Shown one piece after another: positions 24,201 to 29,347 of a stretch of 31,450 nucleotides of DNA. The first letter of the stretch is position 1, and the number at the start of each line of letters is the position of its first letter. The DNA lies in assembly GCF_001949145.1 (NCBI RefSeq), contig NW_019091687.1, forward strand, positions 50,812-82,261, read 5' to 3'. The notes beneath the pieces were generated by a model. That model was not told where the DNA came from, made no database searches, and saw nothing but the letters and a program-made list of their open reading frames with translations. The stretch is from Acanthaster planci. Lineage: Eukaryota; Echinodermata; Asteroidea; Valvatida; Acanthasteridae. A program made the translations under genes and the position numbers.

Positions 24201-25921
24201 CGAATGGATACTCCGGTATACTGTGTGAGGACAGGGGTGAGTTCGAGAAAAAAAAAGGTCCCTCATTCAGACCATGAAAAGGGATTTACGAGGATGGAAT
24301 ATTTCATGCTGACCAAAAGTTGACCGAATCCACTGTACAGGAATTCGGGGCTTGTGTGTTGGTGCACTTTGCAGAAGAGAAACTTTGAAGCTTCTGAAAA
24401 AACCTGAAAAGAAGTTTAGTTTTCTTTTACCTCGCCTTAAGATTTACTCGTAACCTTTTCGTTGACAGGTGCCATGTCTTAAAAAACATTTTCTTAAATT
24501 GACTAATCCTCAGTAAATTGGCTTTTGTGTCAATACTAAATTTCCAGTTGATCACTGTCGTGTGATTCCCAGAACCCTGTACTCAGTTTTTTATTTTCCG
24601 TGGTTTACTTTCATCAGAGGAGACCGTCTGTGAGCCTAACCCCTGTGCCAACAATGGAACCTGCCATCCAACAAGTTCCAGTGCGATCGGTTATGAATGT
24701 GACTGTCAGGGAGGCTGGACCGGACAGCTCTGCGGAGGTAAGTGTGCTCATTCACAGAGCAAAATTCACTGGATTGTAGATCACGGATGAACCGAAGAGC
24801 CTGGACTCCAGTCTACCTCATGAAATATCAAGGAAAATGTCTCTGCAGTAGAAATGATTGTAACACCAGTTTTGTAAGGAGGACCCAATTTCAAAGTGAT
24901 GCTGAGCTGAAAATAGTGCTCGGCACATATATACATTAACCCTAACCGCCAAGCATATTGTTTGGCTTACAGCACTCAGTACTACAAAATACTAAGTAGT
25001 AGCCTGAGCCTGAAGGACCTAGCGCTACAGATTACTACTTCTGGCTAGGTGCCTTCCATTGTTACTCGTACAGAGAACAATAAAGCCATGCATTCATAGT
25101 GCCACAGCACTGTATGGTACATTGTCCTGTCCATTGTATTTTATGGCTTCAGAGAACAATATGGTCTTGTCCTCTTACAAGCAACAGGACTGATTACTAC
25201 ATTTTACGACAAGTAGTAATTTGTACTATTGTATAGGGTTAGGGCTAAGCAAAAGTCTACTGAGAGCCCGTCAGAAGAGATGTACAATGTTTAGCATTTT
25301 TTTTGTCTTTTAGCTGGTGATCTGTTTTTGCAGAGCAAGTGTATTCATCACTCAGCACATTACTTGCTTGAACCAGGTGGATGAAGTTGGACTGCGCACA
25401 TTGTCTCAAATAGTTCTTGAAGGGTTGTGTCGAAGTTAGAGTCGGCCCCAAAAGATTTAAATGTAGAATTCTTTTAAGCACCTTTTGTCCTGAATTTATT
25501 TCATGTCGCCCTCATGGACTAAAGCAGTTACACTTTTTGATGAGATCTTCAGGATTCAGTATTTGCACAGATGCATTTGTAGTCGTACTTATCTCCAGTA
25601 CCGTAACGGATATGAGCCACTATGTTTAATTCCCCCGAGCCGCCCTCATCTGAACCTCAACCCTCCCCCCACCTCCTCCCCGCATGTGCAAATGGGTTTC
25701 TGATCGTCCGTTTGTTGATCACCACAGACAGGAGTTGGGAAAGTGAAGCCAACAGTTTGAAAGAGTTCTCCACCGAGCACTCTACCCTGACCTGGATCAT
25801 GATGTCCGTGGCGGGAGTCCTGCTGACCCTTGCCGTCATCCTGGCTGCCATGTTCTGTCGGCTGGCCCCACGCCTGGCCAACTCCAAGCTCCGCAGTGAT
25901 GAAGTTGCCATCGTTCATTGA
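131..25921 (+). CDS. EGF/HYR-repeat type I membrane protein, 3' part, 28 exons
   Basis: This is a multi-exon gene for a cell-surface protein. Visible module order is ten EGF-like, thirteen HYR (hyalin repeat, an immunoglobulin-like adhesion fold), a half EGF, a furin-type site, two EGF, one transmembrane helix and a 20-residue cytoplasmic tail. Every internal exon starts after an AG, ends before a GT and is phase 1 on both sides, so each module is a cassette that can be skipped or duplicated in frame. The start codon and signal peptide are upstream of the window. Known HYR/EGF proteins act in adhesion, extracellular matrix or as receptors; a matrix or adhesion role is inferred and no ligand can be named. 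I do not recognise a specific orthologue. One module is mostly lost in an assembly gap and another carries a frame-breaking N. Confidence 0.88.
245..887. other. Intron, no further feature seen
   Basis: AT-rich intron sequence between EGF modules 1 and 2. No cysteine-rich frame with matching splice sites, RNA gene or clear repeat was seen. Confidence 0.6.
888..1010 (+). CDS. Exon: EGF-like module 2 (eight cysteines)
   Basis: The acceptor is tttgaaacag and the donor gtgagt; 123 nt, phase 1-1. It contains the standard EGF cysteines (SACQFNNCQNGGTC, then YECQC and GQFC) plus two more: one five residues before C4 (GSC) and one three residues after C5 (TNC). The CQNGGTC stretch fits the O-fucose motif C2-x4-(S/T)-C3. 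The true frame differs from the longer open frames that overlap it. Confidence 0.85.
1580..1702 (+). CDS. Exon: EGF-like module 3 (eight cysteines)
   Basis: The acceptor is actaacag and the donor gtaagt; 123 nt, phase 1-1. The peptide runs GVDSCENNQCSNGATC, then DNCLEYTCYC and PPCFTGQFC. The extra cysteine pair sits at the same places as in module 2. The aspartate before C1 is not followed by the acidic pattern of calcium-binding EGF modules, so a calcium-binding type is not claimed. CSNGATC fits the O-fucose motif. Confidence 0.85.
2180..2314 (+). CDS. Exon: EGF-like module 4 (eight cysteines)
   Basis: The acceptor gtgcaatag is preceded by a CT-rich tract and is chosen because it keeps the phase-1 pattern; the nearby tttctcag at 2190 would give phase 0 and remove the residues before C1. 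The donor is gtaggt; 135 nt. The peptide runs VSQCANHNCRNGGMC, then FACYEYNCIC and SGCFTGQFC. The C3-C4 loop is longer than in its neighbours, but the extra cysteine keeps its C-x4-C4 spacing. Confidence 0.83.
2816..2941 (+). CDS. Exon: EGF-like module 5 (eight cysteines)
   Basis: The acceptor is cccttccag and the donor gtataa; 126 nt, phase 1-1. The peptide runs RDACNPNPCLNGATC, then NNCYSYSCQC and QGCFTGFNC. Both extra cysteines are present. CLNGATC fits the O-fucose motif. The donor is weaker than the gtaagt or gtgagt sites of neighbouring exons. Confidence 0.85.
3358..3483 (+). CDS. Exon: EGF-like module 6 (seven cysteines)
   Basis: The acceptor is gctttccag and the donor gtaagt; 126 nt, phase 1-1. 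The peptide runs IQSPCSQNPCQNGGTC, then GTCLSYTCQC and PNTHTGTHC. It keeps the first extra cysteine (five before C4) but has threonine at the second extra position, the mirror image of module 1. Confidence 0.85.
4437..4571 (+). CDS. Exon: EGF-like module 7 (canonical six cysteines)
   Basis: The acceptor is ccaataaccag and the donor gtaaat; 135 nt, phase 1-1. The peptide is a textbook EGF: NPNLCNSFPCQNGGSC, then YYICVCRDGFLGQNC. It carries both the CxSxPC O-glucose motif (CNSFPC) and the C2-x4-S-C3 O-fucose motif. From here on the extra cysteine pair is absent. Confidence 0.88.
5012..5170 (+). CDS. Exon: EGF-like module 8 with long C3-C4 loop
   Basis: The acceptor is tggtctccag and the donor gtgagt; 159 nt, phase 1-1. 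The peptide runs DGCRTSLCVNGGTC, a long Asn/Ser/Gly-rich loop (HNSYNSNSGG), then YTCLCAPGFSGNNC. All six EGF cysteines are present. The alternative AG at 5015 would break the phase. A longer open frame overlapping this exon in another register is a shadow. Confidence 0.85.
5171..6578. other. Long intron (1.4 kb), no further feature seen
   Basis: Several open frames of 76-110 codons occur but none has EGF or HYR residues with correct splice phases. I take it as intron only. Confidence 0.55.
6579..6734 (+). CDS. Exon: EGF-like module 9 (divergent)
   Basis: The acceptor is ctctgtttcag and the donor gtaagt; 156 nt, phase 1-1. Cysteines fall in DICSVATRPPCEQSAPC, then YFCRCPFGFVGHNC. The C1-C2 spacing is longer than in neighbours and the C2-C3 loop lacks the NGG turn. 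The C5-C6 half is canonical. Six cysteines imply three disulfides as usual. Confidence 0.82.
6735..7572. other. Intron with short repeats
   Basis: AGCCTGTGGTAAAT near 7050 recurs as AGCCTGTGGTGAAT near 7446, and TGACCA/TGGTCA forms a small hairpin near 7165-7190. The first pair could be target duplications of an old insertion, but this is weak. Confidence 0.35.
7573..7692 (+). CDS. Exon: EGF-like module 10 (canonical)
   Basis: The acceptor is atgtccaacag and the donor gtaaga; 120 nt, phase 1-1. The peptide runs VDPCLSGPCQNGGTC, then FTCQCANGYSGTTC. It is the last EGF before the HYR block. CLSGPC fits the O-glucose motif and CQNGGTC the O-fucose motif. Confidence 0.88.
7693..8492. other. Intron at the EGF-to-HYR transition, nothing seen
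   Basis: About 800 AT-rich bases between the last EGF exon and the first HYR exon. No exon or repeat recognised. Confidence 0.55.
8493..8741 (+). CDS. Exon: HYR module 1
   Basis: The acceptor is gctttctcag and the donor gtaaga; 249 nt, phase 1-1, 83 codons. HYR hallmarks are present: DNIPPVITSCP at the start, FVSWTAPQAIDNSG in the middle, the GTTTVTYVFAD strand, then NYAICSFFITVT. The two cysteines (SCP and AIC) are those of the HYR disulfide. This exon starts the HYR block directly after the EGF block. Confidence 0.88.
8900..9160 (+). CDS. Exon: HYR module 2
   Basis: The acceptor ttttttacag follows a long T tract; the donor is gtgcga; 261 nt, phase 1-1. Hallmarks are DNIPPTVSNCP, AVTWPEPTAIDNSG, LGSTTVTYTFVD and NSATCSFDVTVTG. 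It contains the N-x-S sequon SNISPG at the position where most later repeats also carry one. Confidence 0.9.
9161..9845. other. Intron between HYR modules 2 and 3, nothing seen
   Basis: Mixed-composition intron sequence. An 80-codon open frame in it has no HYR residues and no matching splice phase. Confidence 0.5.
9846..10106 (+). CDS. Exon: HYR module 3 (near-identical to modules 5 and 7)
   Basis: The acceptor is tgatacttacag and the donor gtgagt; 261 nt, phase 1-1. Hallmarks are TPPVVSGCP, ASWVEPTAVDNSGG, LGTTQVTYTFTDPSQN and ATCTFAVTVTG. By eye it differs from module 5 at roughly nine positions over about 245 nt, including the donor and the first bases of the next intron. It has the sequon SNRSPG. 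Confidence 0.9.
10661..10921 (+). CDS. Exon: HYR module 4
   Basis: The acceptor is cccttgcaacag and the donor gtaagt; 261 nt, phase 1-1. Hallmarks are DTIPPVVSGCP, VTWTAPTATDNSGG, VGVTQVIYTFTDPSQN and ATCTFTVTVT. It belongs to the same subfamily as modules 3, 5 and 7 (shared GCPTAG and TDPSQN segments) but is clearly older. The sequon is SNFSPG. Confidence 0.9.
11040..11303 (+). CDS. Exon: HYR module 5 (near-identical to modules 3 and 7)
   Basis: The acceptor is tctttgccag and the donor gtgagt; 264 nt, phase 1-1, 88 codons. It opens with a glycine-rich linker (GGGVTDTTPP) and then follows module 7 with about six differences over roughly 245 nt. The intron separating it from module 4 is only 118 nt. 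Confidence 0.9.
11470..11600 (-). repeat. Degenerate SINE-like copy (deleted tRNA head)
   Basis: It shares AAAGATGAACAAAGAAATTG, a B-box-like TTTTGAACC, CCAGAATAC and GTGGCTCNTCCCATTT with the copy at 11961-12085, in the same orientation. It lacks the stretch that holds the A box in the other copy, so it is an inactive, internally deleted relative. Confidence 0.6.
11761..11958. mobile_element. Small inverted-repeat element (about 198 bp)
   Basis: GGTTCGTAAGTG at the left end is matched by CACTTACGAACC at the right end, with further partial pairing (TGAC/GTCA) inward. The interior has no coding frame of note. It lies between the two SINE-like copies and touches the second. No target duplication is obvious. 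Confidence 0.55.
11961..12085 (-). repeat. tRNA-derived SINE-like element
   Basis: On the minus strand it reads GGGCTGGGTTGCTCAGTTGG, then TAGAGC (A-box type) and GCAGGTTCAAATCCTGC (perfect T stem with B box), then CCAGTC, which can pair with the start. This is a tRNA-like head. The second copy about 500 bp away with the same 3' flank argues for a SINE and not a functional tRNA gene, and the anticodon stem is imperfect. The intron lies between HYR modules 5 and 6. Confidence 0.65.
12425..12784 (-). pseudogene. 5'-truncated LINE fragment, reverse transcriptase C-terminal region
   Basis: The minus strand has an open frame of 119 codons reading IEYADVVWNSSLTKEQ, LEKWQKRACKIMF, YQDVMVMCGIETLADRQQ and ending TNRFKNCPIPFYINLLD. 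This follows the end of CR1/Jockey-type non-LTR retrotransposon polymerases (Y-A-D-x-V-W, xxQKRAxKI, xxLxxRR, then R-F-x-x-S/C-x-I-P). The catalytic domain is missing, as in 5'-truncated insertions. The likely 3' UTR continues down to about 12140, where the minus strand has GTGATAAGAATGAAATAAA. It is not functional. Confidence 0.75.
12902..12950 (+). CDS. Exon: HYR module 6, 5' part only (cut by assembly gap)
   Basis: The acceptor is cttgatttcag, phase 1. Only the opening VFTGQDTEPPVISGCP survives before the run of N begins. The remaining ~215 nt and the donor must lie in the gap, because no HYR-like sequence follows it. The visible exon and about 50 nt of its upstream intron are roughly 90% identical to the start of module 8 at 16289-16388. 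Confidence 0.8.
12951..13686. other. Assembly gap (736 N)
   Basis: A run of 736 unknown bases begins inside the sixth HYR exon. It should contain the rest of that module. It is long enough for a second exon, but the number of N may be an estimate. Open frames reported across it have no meaning. Confidence 0.99.
13687..15254. other. Non-coding stretch after the gap
   Basis: About 1.57 kb between the assembly gap and HYR module 7. I see no exon; open frames of 60-71 codons are AT-rich and featureless. It contains the ACATGT palindrome at 14807-14840. Confidence 0.55.
14807..14840. repeat. Palindromic ACATGT/GTACATGTAC run
   Basis: A 34-base nearly perfect palindrome is built on TACATGTACATGTA with ATCACAC/GTGTGAT ends. 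A similar GTACATG-rich run occurs at about 21375-21403. It is simple-sequence structure with no assigned role. Confidence 0.55.
15255..15515 (+). CDS. Exon: HYR module 7 (near-identical to modules 3 and 5)
   Basis: The acceptor is cttttctccag and the donor gtgagt; 261 nt, phase 1-1. The linker is GVVDTIPP, followed by the GCPTAGVPVTAPAG segment shared with module 5. It differs from modules 3 and 5 in having SNRSPDQSF, with aspartate for the otherwise conserved glycine of SPGQSF. Confidence 0.9.
15516..16339. other. Intron between HYR modules 7 and 8
   Basis: No exon seen. The last 50 bases (from 16289) are homologous to the intron end before HYR module 6. Elsewhere CATATCAGAGAG is tandemly repeated near 16035. 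Confidence 0.5.
16340..16604 (+). CDS. Exon: HYR module 8, frame broken by one N
   Basis: The acceptor is cttgatttcag and the donor gtatgg. Up to 16388 the frame reads VFTGQDTEPPVINGCP. After the N at 16389 the HYR frame (NFATVTWTAPTAVDNSG, VTQVTYTFYD, FAQCIFTVSVTG) is shifted by one. The 265-base span is 264, phase 1-1, if the N is not counted, exactly the length of module 5. The most economical reading is a contig join written as one N, not a true pseudo-exon. A longer missing piece of 3n bases at the join cannot be excluded. Confidence 0.82.
16389..16389. other. Single-N assembly ambiguity inside a coding exon
   Basis: One N separates two reading frames of the same HYR module. It falls at the position homologous to the left edge of the 736-N gap (both follow GGCTGTCCAMC), so both breaks are probably the same kind of contig end. 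Confidence 0.95.
16735..16995 (+). CDS. Exon: HYR module 9
   Basis: The acceptor is ctgaacag and the donor gtaaga; 261 nt, phase 1-1. Hallmarks are MTPPVVSGCPDP, VVSWTEPTATDNSGG, IGMTTVQYTFTDPSGN and ATCIFMVIVQ. It follows module 8 after a short 130-nt intron. The sequon SNRSPGQSF is conserved. Confidence 0.9.
17434..17691 (+). CDS. Exon: HYR module 10
   Basis: The acceptor is ttgttgacag and the donor gtaagg; 258 nt, phase 1-1. Hallmarks are DRTPPVVSGCP, GQVTWTEPTATDSSGG, TGITQVTYTFTDPSQN and ATCTFTVNVIG. The usual DNSG is DSSG here. The sequon is SNYSPG. Confidence 0.9.
17692..19640. other. Longest visible intron (1.95 kb)
   Basis: It contains the inverted-repeat bounded segment at 18387-18936 and purine/C-rich runs. 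A 141-codon minus-strand frame at 18113-18538 straddles the repeat end and matches nothing I know. No exon recognised. Confidence 0.5.
18387..18936. mobile_element. Inverted-repeat bounded segment, candidate non-autonomous element
   Basis: GGGCCCAATTTCACAGAGCT at the left end is matched in reverse by the segment near 18911-18936 (minus strand GGGCCTAATTTCACAGGGCT, then GCTTAGC). The interior contains low-complexity purine tracts and a GGGTACGCCACT-type segment often seen in invertebrate repeats. There is no open frame of value. Boundaries are approximate. Confidence 0.5.
19641..19895 (+). CDS. Exon: HYR module 11 (divergent, GC-rich)
   Basis: The acceptor is catttcaacag and the donor gtatgg; 255 nt, phase 1-1. 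Hallmarks are ERPPVISGCPGV, GTATWTEPTAADDD, VGITTVRYIFTDSAGN and AICTITVTIT. DNSG is replaced by DDDN and the sequon is missing. It is richer in G and C than the HYR 3-10 group, so it comes from an older, separate lineage of repeats. Confidence 0.88.
20738..20995 (+). CDS. Exon: HYR module 12 (divergent)
   Basis: The acceptor is ttttgcactcag and the donor gttagt; 258 nt, phase 1-1. Hallmarks are DVTPPTITCPAD, PVSWSAPQAVDNSG, FGVYSIVYTARDESGN and ASCTLTITIV. This ITCPAD/ARDESGN form is the one most common in HYR domains generally. If the intron were retained the frame would stop at once (the TAG at 20998-21000 lies within the donor). Confidence 0.88.
21766..22011 (+). CDS. Exon: HYR module 13 (last)
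   Basis: The acceptor is catctctgcag and the donor gtttgg; 246 nt, phase 1-1, the shortest HYR exon. Hallmarks are DTEAPTISGCPT, AVIWTEPVAMDNIG, AGVTEVLYTFFDRAGN and ANCSFNVVVQG. The donor gtttgg is weak, so regulated use is possible but not shown. Confidence 0.87.
22551..22640 (+). CDS. Exon: half EGF module with C1-C4 only
   Basis: The acceptor is ttttctccacag and the donor gtaagc; 90 nt, phase 1-1. The peptide runs DTTINPCSSNPC, PASAPFC, then SEYLCR. Four cysteines match EGF C1-C4 (pairs C1-C3 and C2-C4). The C5-C6 half that would normally follow is not in this exon, and I see none in the next intron. CSSNPC fits the O-glucose motif. Confidence 0.82.
23083..23118 (+). CDS. 36-nt microexon encoding a furin-type RRKR site
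   Basis: The acceptor is ttgtttctatag and the donor gtaagc; 36 nt, phase 1-1, 12 codons. Joined to its neighbours it reads TTPGRRKRDINDD. RRKR before D fits the furin-family consensus R-x-(K/R)-R, and the following Asp/Asn-rich stretch is polar and probably exposed. Because both ends are phase 1, the exon can be skipped without changing frame, which would give cleavable and non-cleavable forms. Assignment as an exon rests on the good splice sites and matching phase; it is too short for similarity evidence. Confidence 0.72.
23615..23770. mobile_element. 156-bp palindromic MITE-like element
   Basis: Two 70-base arms (23615-23684 and 23701-23770) are inverted copies with about 60 of 70 positions matching, around a 16-base spacer. 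The outer arms share GTGCGCCACCAAGAGTTTG and TTGGCCAATCA. There is no coding capacity. A related half copy at 1-68 shows it is dispersed. It lies in the intron between the furin microexon and the next EGF exon, and its RNA would form a long hairpin. No target-site duplication is clear by eye. Confidence 0.75.
24126..24236 (+). CDS. Exon: EGF-like module lacking C1 and C3
   Basis: The acceptor is ccattgtcgcag and the donor gtgagt; 111 nt, phase 1-1. The peptide runs DHGPCEHGGVLVEV, then FHCACPNGYSGILCEDR. C2, C4, C5 and C6 are present. C1 is absent and C3 is replaced (GGVL for GGVC), so exactly one EGF disulfide (C1-C3) is missing. An overlapping longer frame in another register is a shadow. 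Confidence 0.82.
24618..24737 (+). CDS. Exon: membrane-proximal EGF-like module (canonical)
   Basis: The acceptor is actttcatcag and the donor gtaagt; 120 nt, phase 1-1. The peptide runs EETVCEPNPCANNGTC, then YECDCQGGWTGQLCG. All six cysteines and the GWTG turn are present. It is the last folded module before the membrane. Confidence 0.88.
24938..25252. repeat. Candidate inverted-repeat element in last intron
   Basis: TTAACCCTAACCGC at the left is matched in reverse by GGGTTAGGGCTAA at the right. Inside are two copies of CAGAGAACAATA and several TACTAC/GTAGTA segments able to pair. No coding frame. The short end repeats make this tentative. Confidence 0.4.
25728..25921 (+). CDS. Terminal exon: stalk, transmembrane helix, short tail, stop
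   Basis: The acceptor is gatcaccacag, phase 1; the stop TGA is at 25919-25921. A polar stalk (DRSWESEANSLKEF) leads to a hydrophobic segment WIMMSVAGVLLTLAVILAAM of about 21 residues. A short tail of about 20 residues follows (CRLAPRLANSK, LRSDEVAIVH). Arginines just inside the helix fit an N-out, C-in type I topology. I see no kinase, ITAM or obvious PDZ-ligand motif; a cysteine at the inner edge could be palmitoylated. Confidence 0.88.
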
Positions 25922-26078
25922 TGAGACAACTGACGGAAGGGAGCGGCACACCAATCTATTTGTTCACAACAATCTGATTGTGGAGTTACTTCAATTTTTT
26001 TTAAGTCAGTACTGTTTTTAAATGAGATTTTTCATTGAAACTACACACTGCACAAATTTAGAGTGGTGAATGCTTGAT

Positions 26079-26165
26079 AAATATATATATTTGGTAGTTT
26101 GTTAGAAGTGTTTATGCTGAAAAATAATAAGAATATGAAATAAGTGTTTTATGATTTGCTGGTGT
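26079..26165 (+). terminator. Candidate poly(A) region of the EGF/HYR gene
   Basis: A variant hexamer AATATA at 26079-26084 lies upstream of a GT-rich stretch (GTGTTTTATGATTTG, then CTGGTGT) near 26143-26165. The first canonical AATAAA in this orientation is at 27637-27642 and would imply a 1.7-kb 3' UTR. Neither site can be confirmed here. Confidence 0.25.
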
Positions 26166-27015
26166 ATCATTCATTGACGCAAGCCATGCTATCCCCTCTG
26201 CTCCTCTTTAATCCCATTTTAAACAGTTATCTGAGGCTGCATGCATGCCAAAAGGCAATCGATTAAACATTGCATCAGGCCGCAGAGAGTAATTTGTTAC
26301 GTTACCACATTCCAATAGACAGGGACGTGGTATTGTCATCGCAGACACAGGCCAACATTGTTTCTCATACTCTGTTATTGGTGCAGAATCCCACCGTTGG
26401 ACCTTCTTTCTAAGCCGGAATCACCAGTGTGATGGGCTTTATTTTTTATCCCCAACCAAACTGCACTTCAAGAAGTGAGAGGCTCTGAACATTTTGATTT
26501 CCTACTGGTAGTAACAGGAGCATTTTTTTAAAGGTGATTTTGACATTTTTTTTAGGGGGGAGGGAGTGTATCAGTCTTCTCTTGCCAAGTTTTCAAATAC
26601 CCAGATATCAATATCAATTCGCAGCAAATGTTTAGTCAGCTTAAAATGCATGTGAAAAGCTAATTGGTGAATGCCCATTGTTTATGCCCTGTAGTCATCA
26701 GGCATTCCATAGAGAAAATAATTTTGGATAATCAATGTTTGATATCACTAGTCTCATCAGTAATTTGTGTTCGTACAACTCCATTAATGGTGGCTATTTT
26801 AATTTTAGTTATAGTGGATGTAAAATTCCGAGATTTTAGCACTCTTGCTACTTTGAAATTTGCTCCTAGATCAATAGTAATTAGATCTATGAATGAAGCT
26901 TTAATGTTACTTTTTTTTTGGATAATTTACGAATATAACAACTCCAGAGCTTTATATGATACACATATGGACTGGCCATGAGGTCACTAGAGCATGCCTT
27001 TGTGCCCTGAGGGAC

Positions 27016-27089
27016 TGTGAGTGACCAGAAGGTCCCATTTCTTGCAGTCAAAGGCCAAAGGAATGAAGAGCCTCTTCTGGTCACTCACA
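27016..27089. repeat. Perfect 16-bp inverted repeat (hairpin)
   Basis: TGTGAGTGACCAGAAG (27016-27031) is exactly inverted at 27074-27089, with a 42-base spacer. The symmetry makes both strands give similar short peptides (MTRRSHFL and MTRRGSSFL), so neither frame is a gene. It may be a MITE core. Confidence 0.6.
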
Positions 27090-29341
27090 AAAGGTAAAAT
27101 AAGAAGGGAAACTTTCCAGGGTTTTAAAATAGTTAACCGAACTCTTTACATGCAGCCATTAACTAGAATGATAGCGCTTTTAGTATCCCTAGCTCCAGTG
27201 TTTGAGTCGCTGCCTACTGCTCTAATATGCGAGGAATGGTGCTGTAATCTGTCATGAAGTTTTTGTGTTGTGCCCAAGCCGGCTCTATACTATGGAAATT
27301 GTGTGCTATGTCTTGGCACGCGACCAGGTCACGTTTTTCAGTAGCCTATATTAGCGAATCCCTCCTGAGCTTGTTTCAGCTAACCAGGATTAAGAAACCA
27401 GCAATTTAGAAGCATCATAAATATGTTTAATGCGCGTCGTTCAAGATACGAAATCTGGGCAATACAACTAACCTCAAAGCTTTAGTCCGTGAAAAAAGTC
27501 AGCACCCATTTTTTAAGTTGCCAATTAGTAATGTAGAAACGGGGGTGTTGCATTTCATTTGTCACCGAGAAACAAGTATTTAATCATTACTTTAATTGCA
27601 GAGTGTATGGAAAAGTTCATGAGAGAAAAGTGTATAAATAAAGTTTTGTTCTAGATCATTTTATCCCACCCTATACCCTTCACACGTTGTTCGAAAATGG
27701 ACTTCCTGTGTGATCATAATAAATATTCATCCAGGATATTTGACAGTAAGTGGTATCTTCAAGATTTTGGGGTCAACCTGAAAGATTAGAGAGACCGAAG
27801 CTGTTGTGCACAGCTAGGAATTAACCTAGTGTTCACAAATAAATACTTCTTGCAAGTGCTAGGTTGTGGTAACTCAATTTCCTTCCGAATTAAGTAAATA
27901 ATCTTTACAGCAATAAATATGAATTCTTAGATTTTTTGTTCCATTTGACCGAATGAAGAATATTAACAGGTGCAAGACTGATGAATCTGGCATTGCTTGT
28001 CATTAAGAAATACTGTTTAATTCACGCTTGTTGGGCAAAGCCTCAGAGCAGTACCTACTGCATCGTTCTTAGTCTAACATTTTAAACTCGTACATGGGCT
28101 CAAACACCATCCAAATAAAAGATAGGAGTTACCGAGGGGATTTCTTAGCTCCCACATTACTCAGTACATTTTATTATTCAATCAAAAGAGACAATTAAAA
28201 AGTAAAGAAAGCTTTGCAAATCAGGCTTATCCAGCCACAAACTGAACACGTTCGGGCACACGGCGCTTGGACACGAGAAAGACTGGTGACATGAGAGCAG
28301 CTTAGAGGAACTCATAAAACTGTCGGACTGAACGAATGATTTCTTATAAATTTAACTGCAGATTTGACCTTTTGTATTCTCCATATAAATAGAAACCCAA
28401 CCTAAACTGAACTGACTCTGTCAGTGTTCCCTTAACCCTCCTTTTGCTGTAACCGTCAAAAACAGTAAAAATTCCTTCCACATCTCCCTGTACAGTACAT
28501 GGACATATCATATGTCACTTGAGTGATTTTGACTGATAGGACGACTGTATCAAGAATGCATCTTTGCGTTGGAGGGTTAAGAAAAAAAATCACCTTAACT
28601 CAACTGGAAGATGATGGTCAGAAAGACCTGTACACCTTTTGCTGCAAAACAAATAATCTACATTTCTACGGGGGAGAGATGGGACTACAGGTATTGTATT
28701 CTGATTATGTAACAAGAATATTTAAATTTGACAAGAATGAAGTCGATTTCTGACCAGAATACATGCAGTCAAATTTTGGCGCATACCGAGGTAAGAACAC
28801 AATCCCTCCCCCACCCAAACAAAACAGAAAGATTGGCACAGCCTACCTTTGTATATTAATGGCTATTCTTTGATGAAAATAAGCATGCTAAGATATTCCA
28901 TATAAAACTCCAAATATACACAGGTTTTAAAGTACAATGCACAGTTCTCGTTTGACAGGCCGCAATCCGGCTTGAGTAGAAGCATCCCCCTCATCGGTTG
29001 AAAAGAGCCATACTGATCGGGAGTGTTCATCTTGTTGGTAGTGATGCGACCACAATGCATGCATTTCCTAGTCGTTCGTGAACCAGGGAAGTTCAGTTCT
29101 GACCAAAGGAGCCTCCGTTGCTAAGAAAAACTGCATGCTCTCTTTGGTCCAGCTCAAGGCTCATACAGCAAAGCCACTTAAATAGCCTAAATTTATCCAT
29201 CTCTTGGGGACTTGTTACTTTGTGTCGTCCCTGACCTTACCATGAATAACCCCATCCATATTTACATTTGTACATTTTGTTCTTAAATAACTTTCAAATT
29301 GGAGAGCTTCTATTCAGCGGTTTAACATTCAGCTTGCACAT

Positions 29342-29347
29342 TTTATT
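29342..29347 (-). terminator. Candidate poly(A) signal of the Derlin gene
   Basis: It is the first canonical AATAAA on the minus strand after the Derlin stop, giving a 3' UTR of about 640 nt. Confidence 0.35.

Noticed and set aside
25646-25954. Minus-strand frames of 84-102 codons opposite the transmembrane exon
   Set aside because: Antisense shadows of the terminal exon; the plus strand has the correct acceptor, phase, membrane helix and stop.
26664-26981. 105-codon AT-rich, very hydrophobic open frame (contains MLLFFWII), considered as a mitochondrial insertion or small membrane protein
   Set aside because: I could not match it to any mitochondrial or nuclear family; composition and T runs can produce such a frame by chance. 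A search against mitochondrial genomes would decide.
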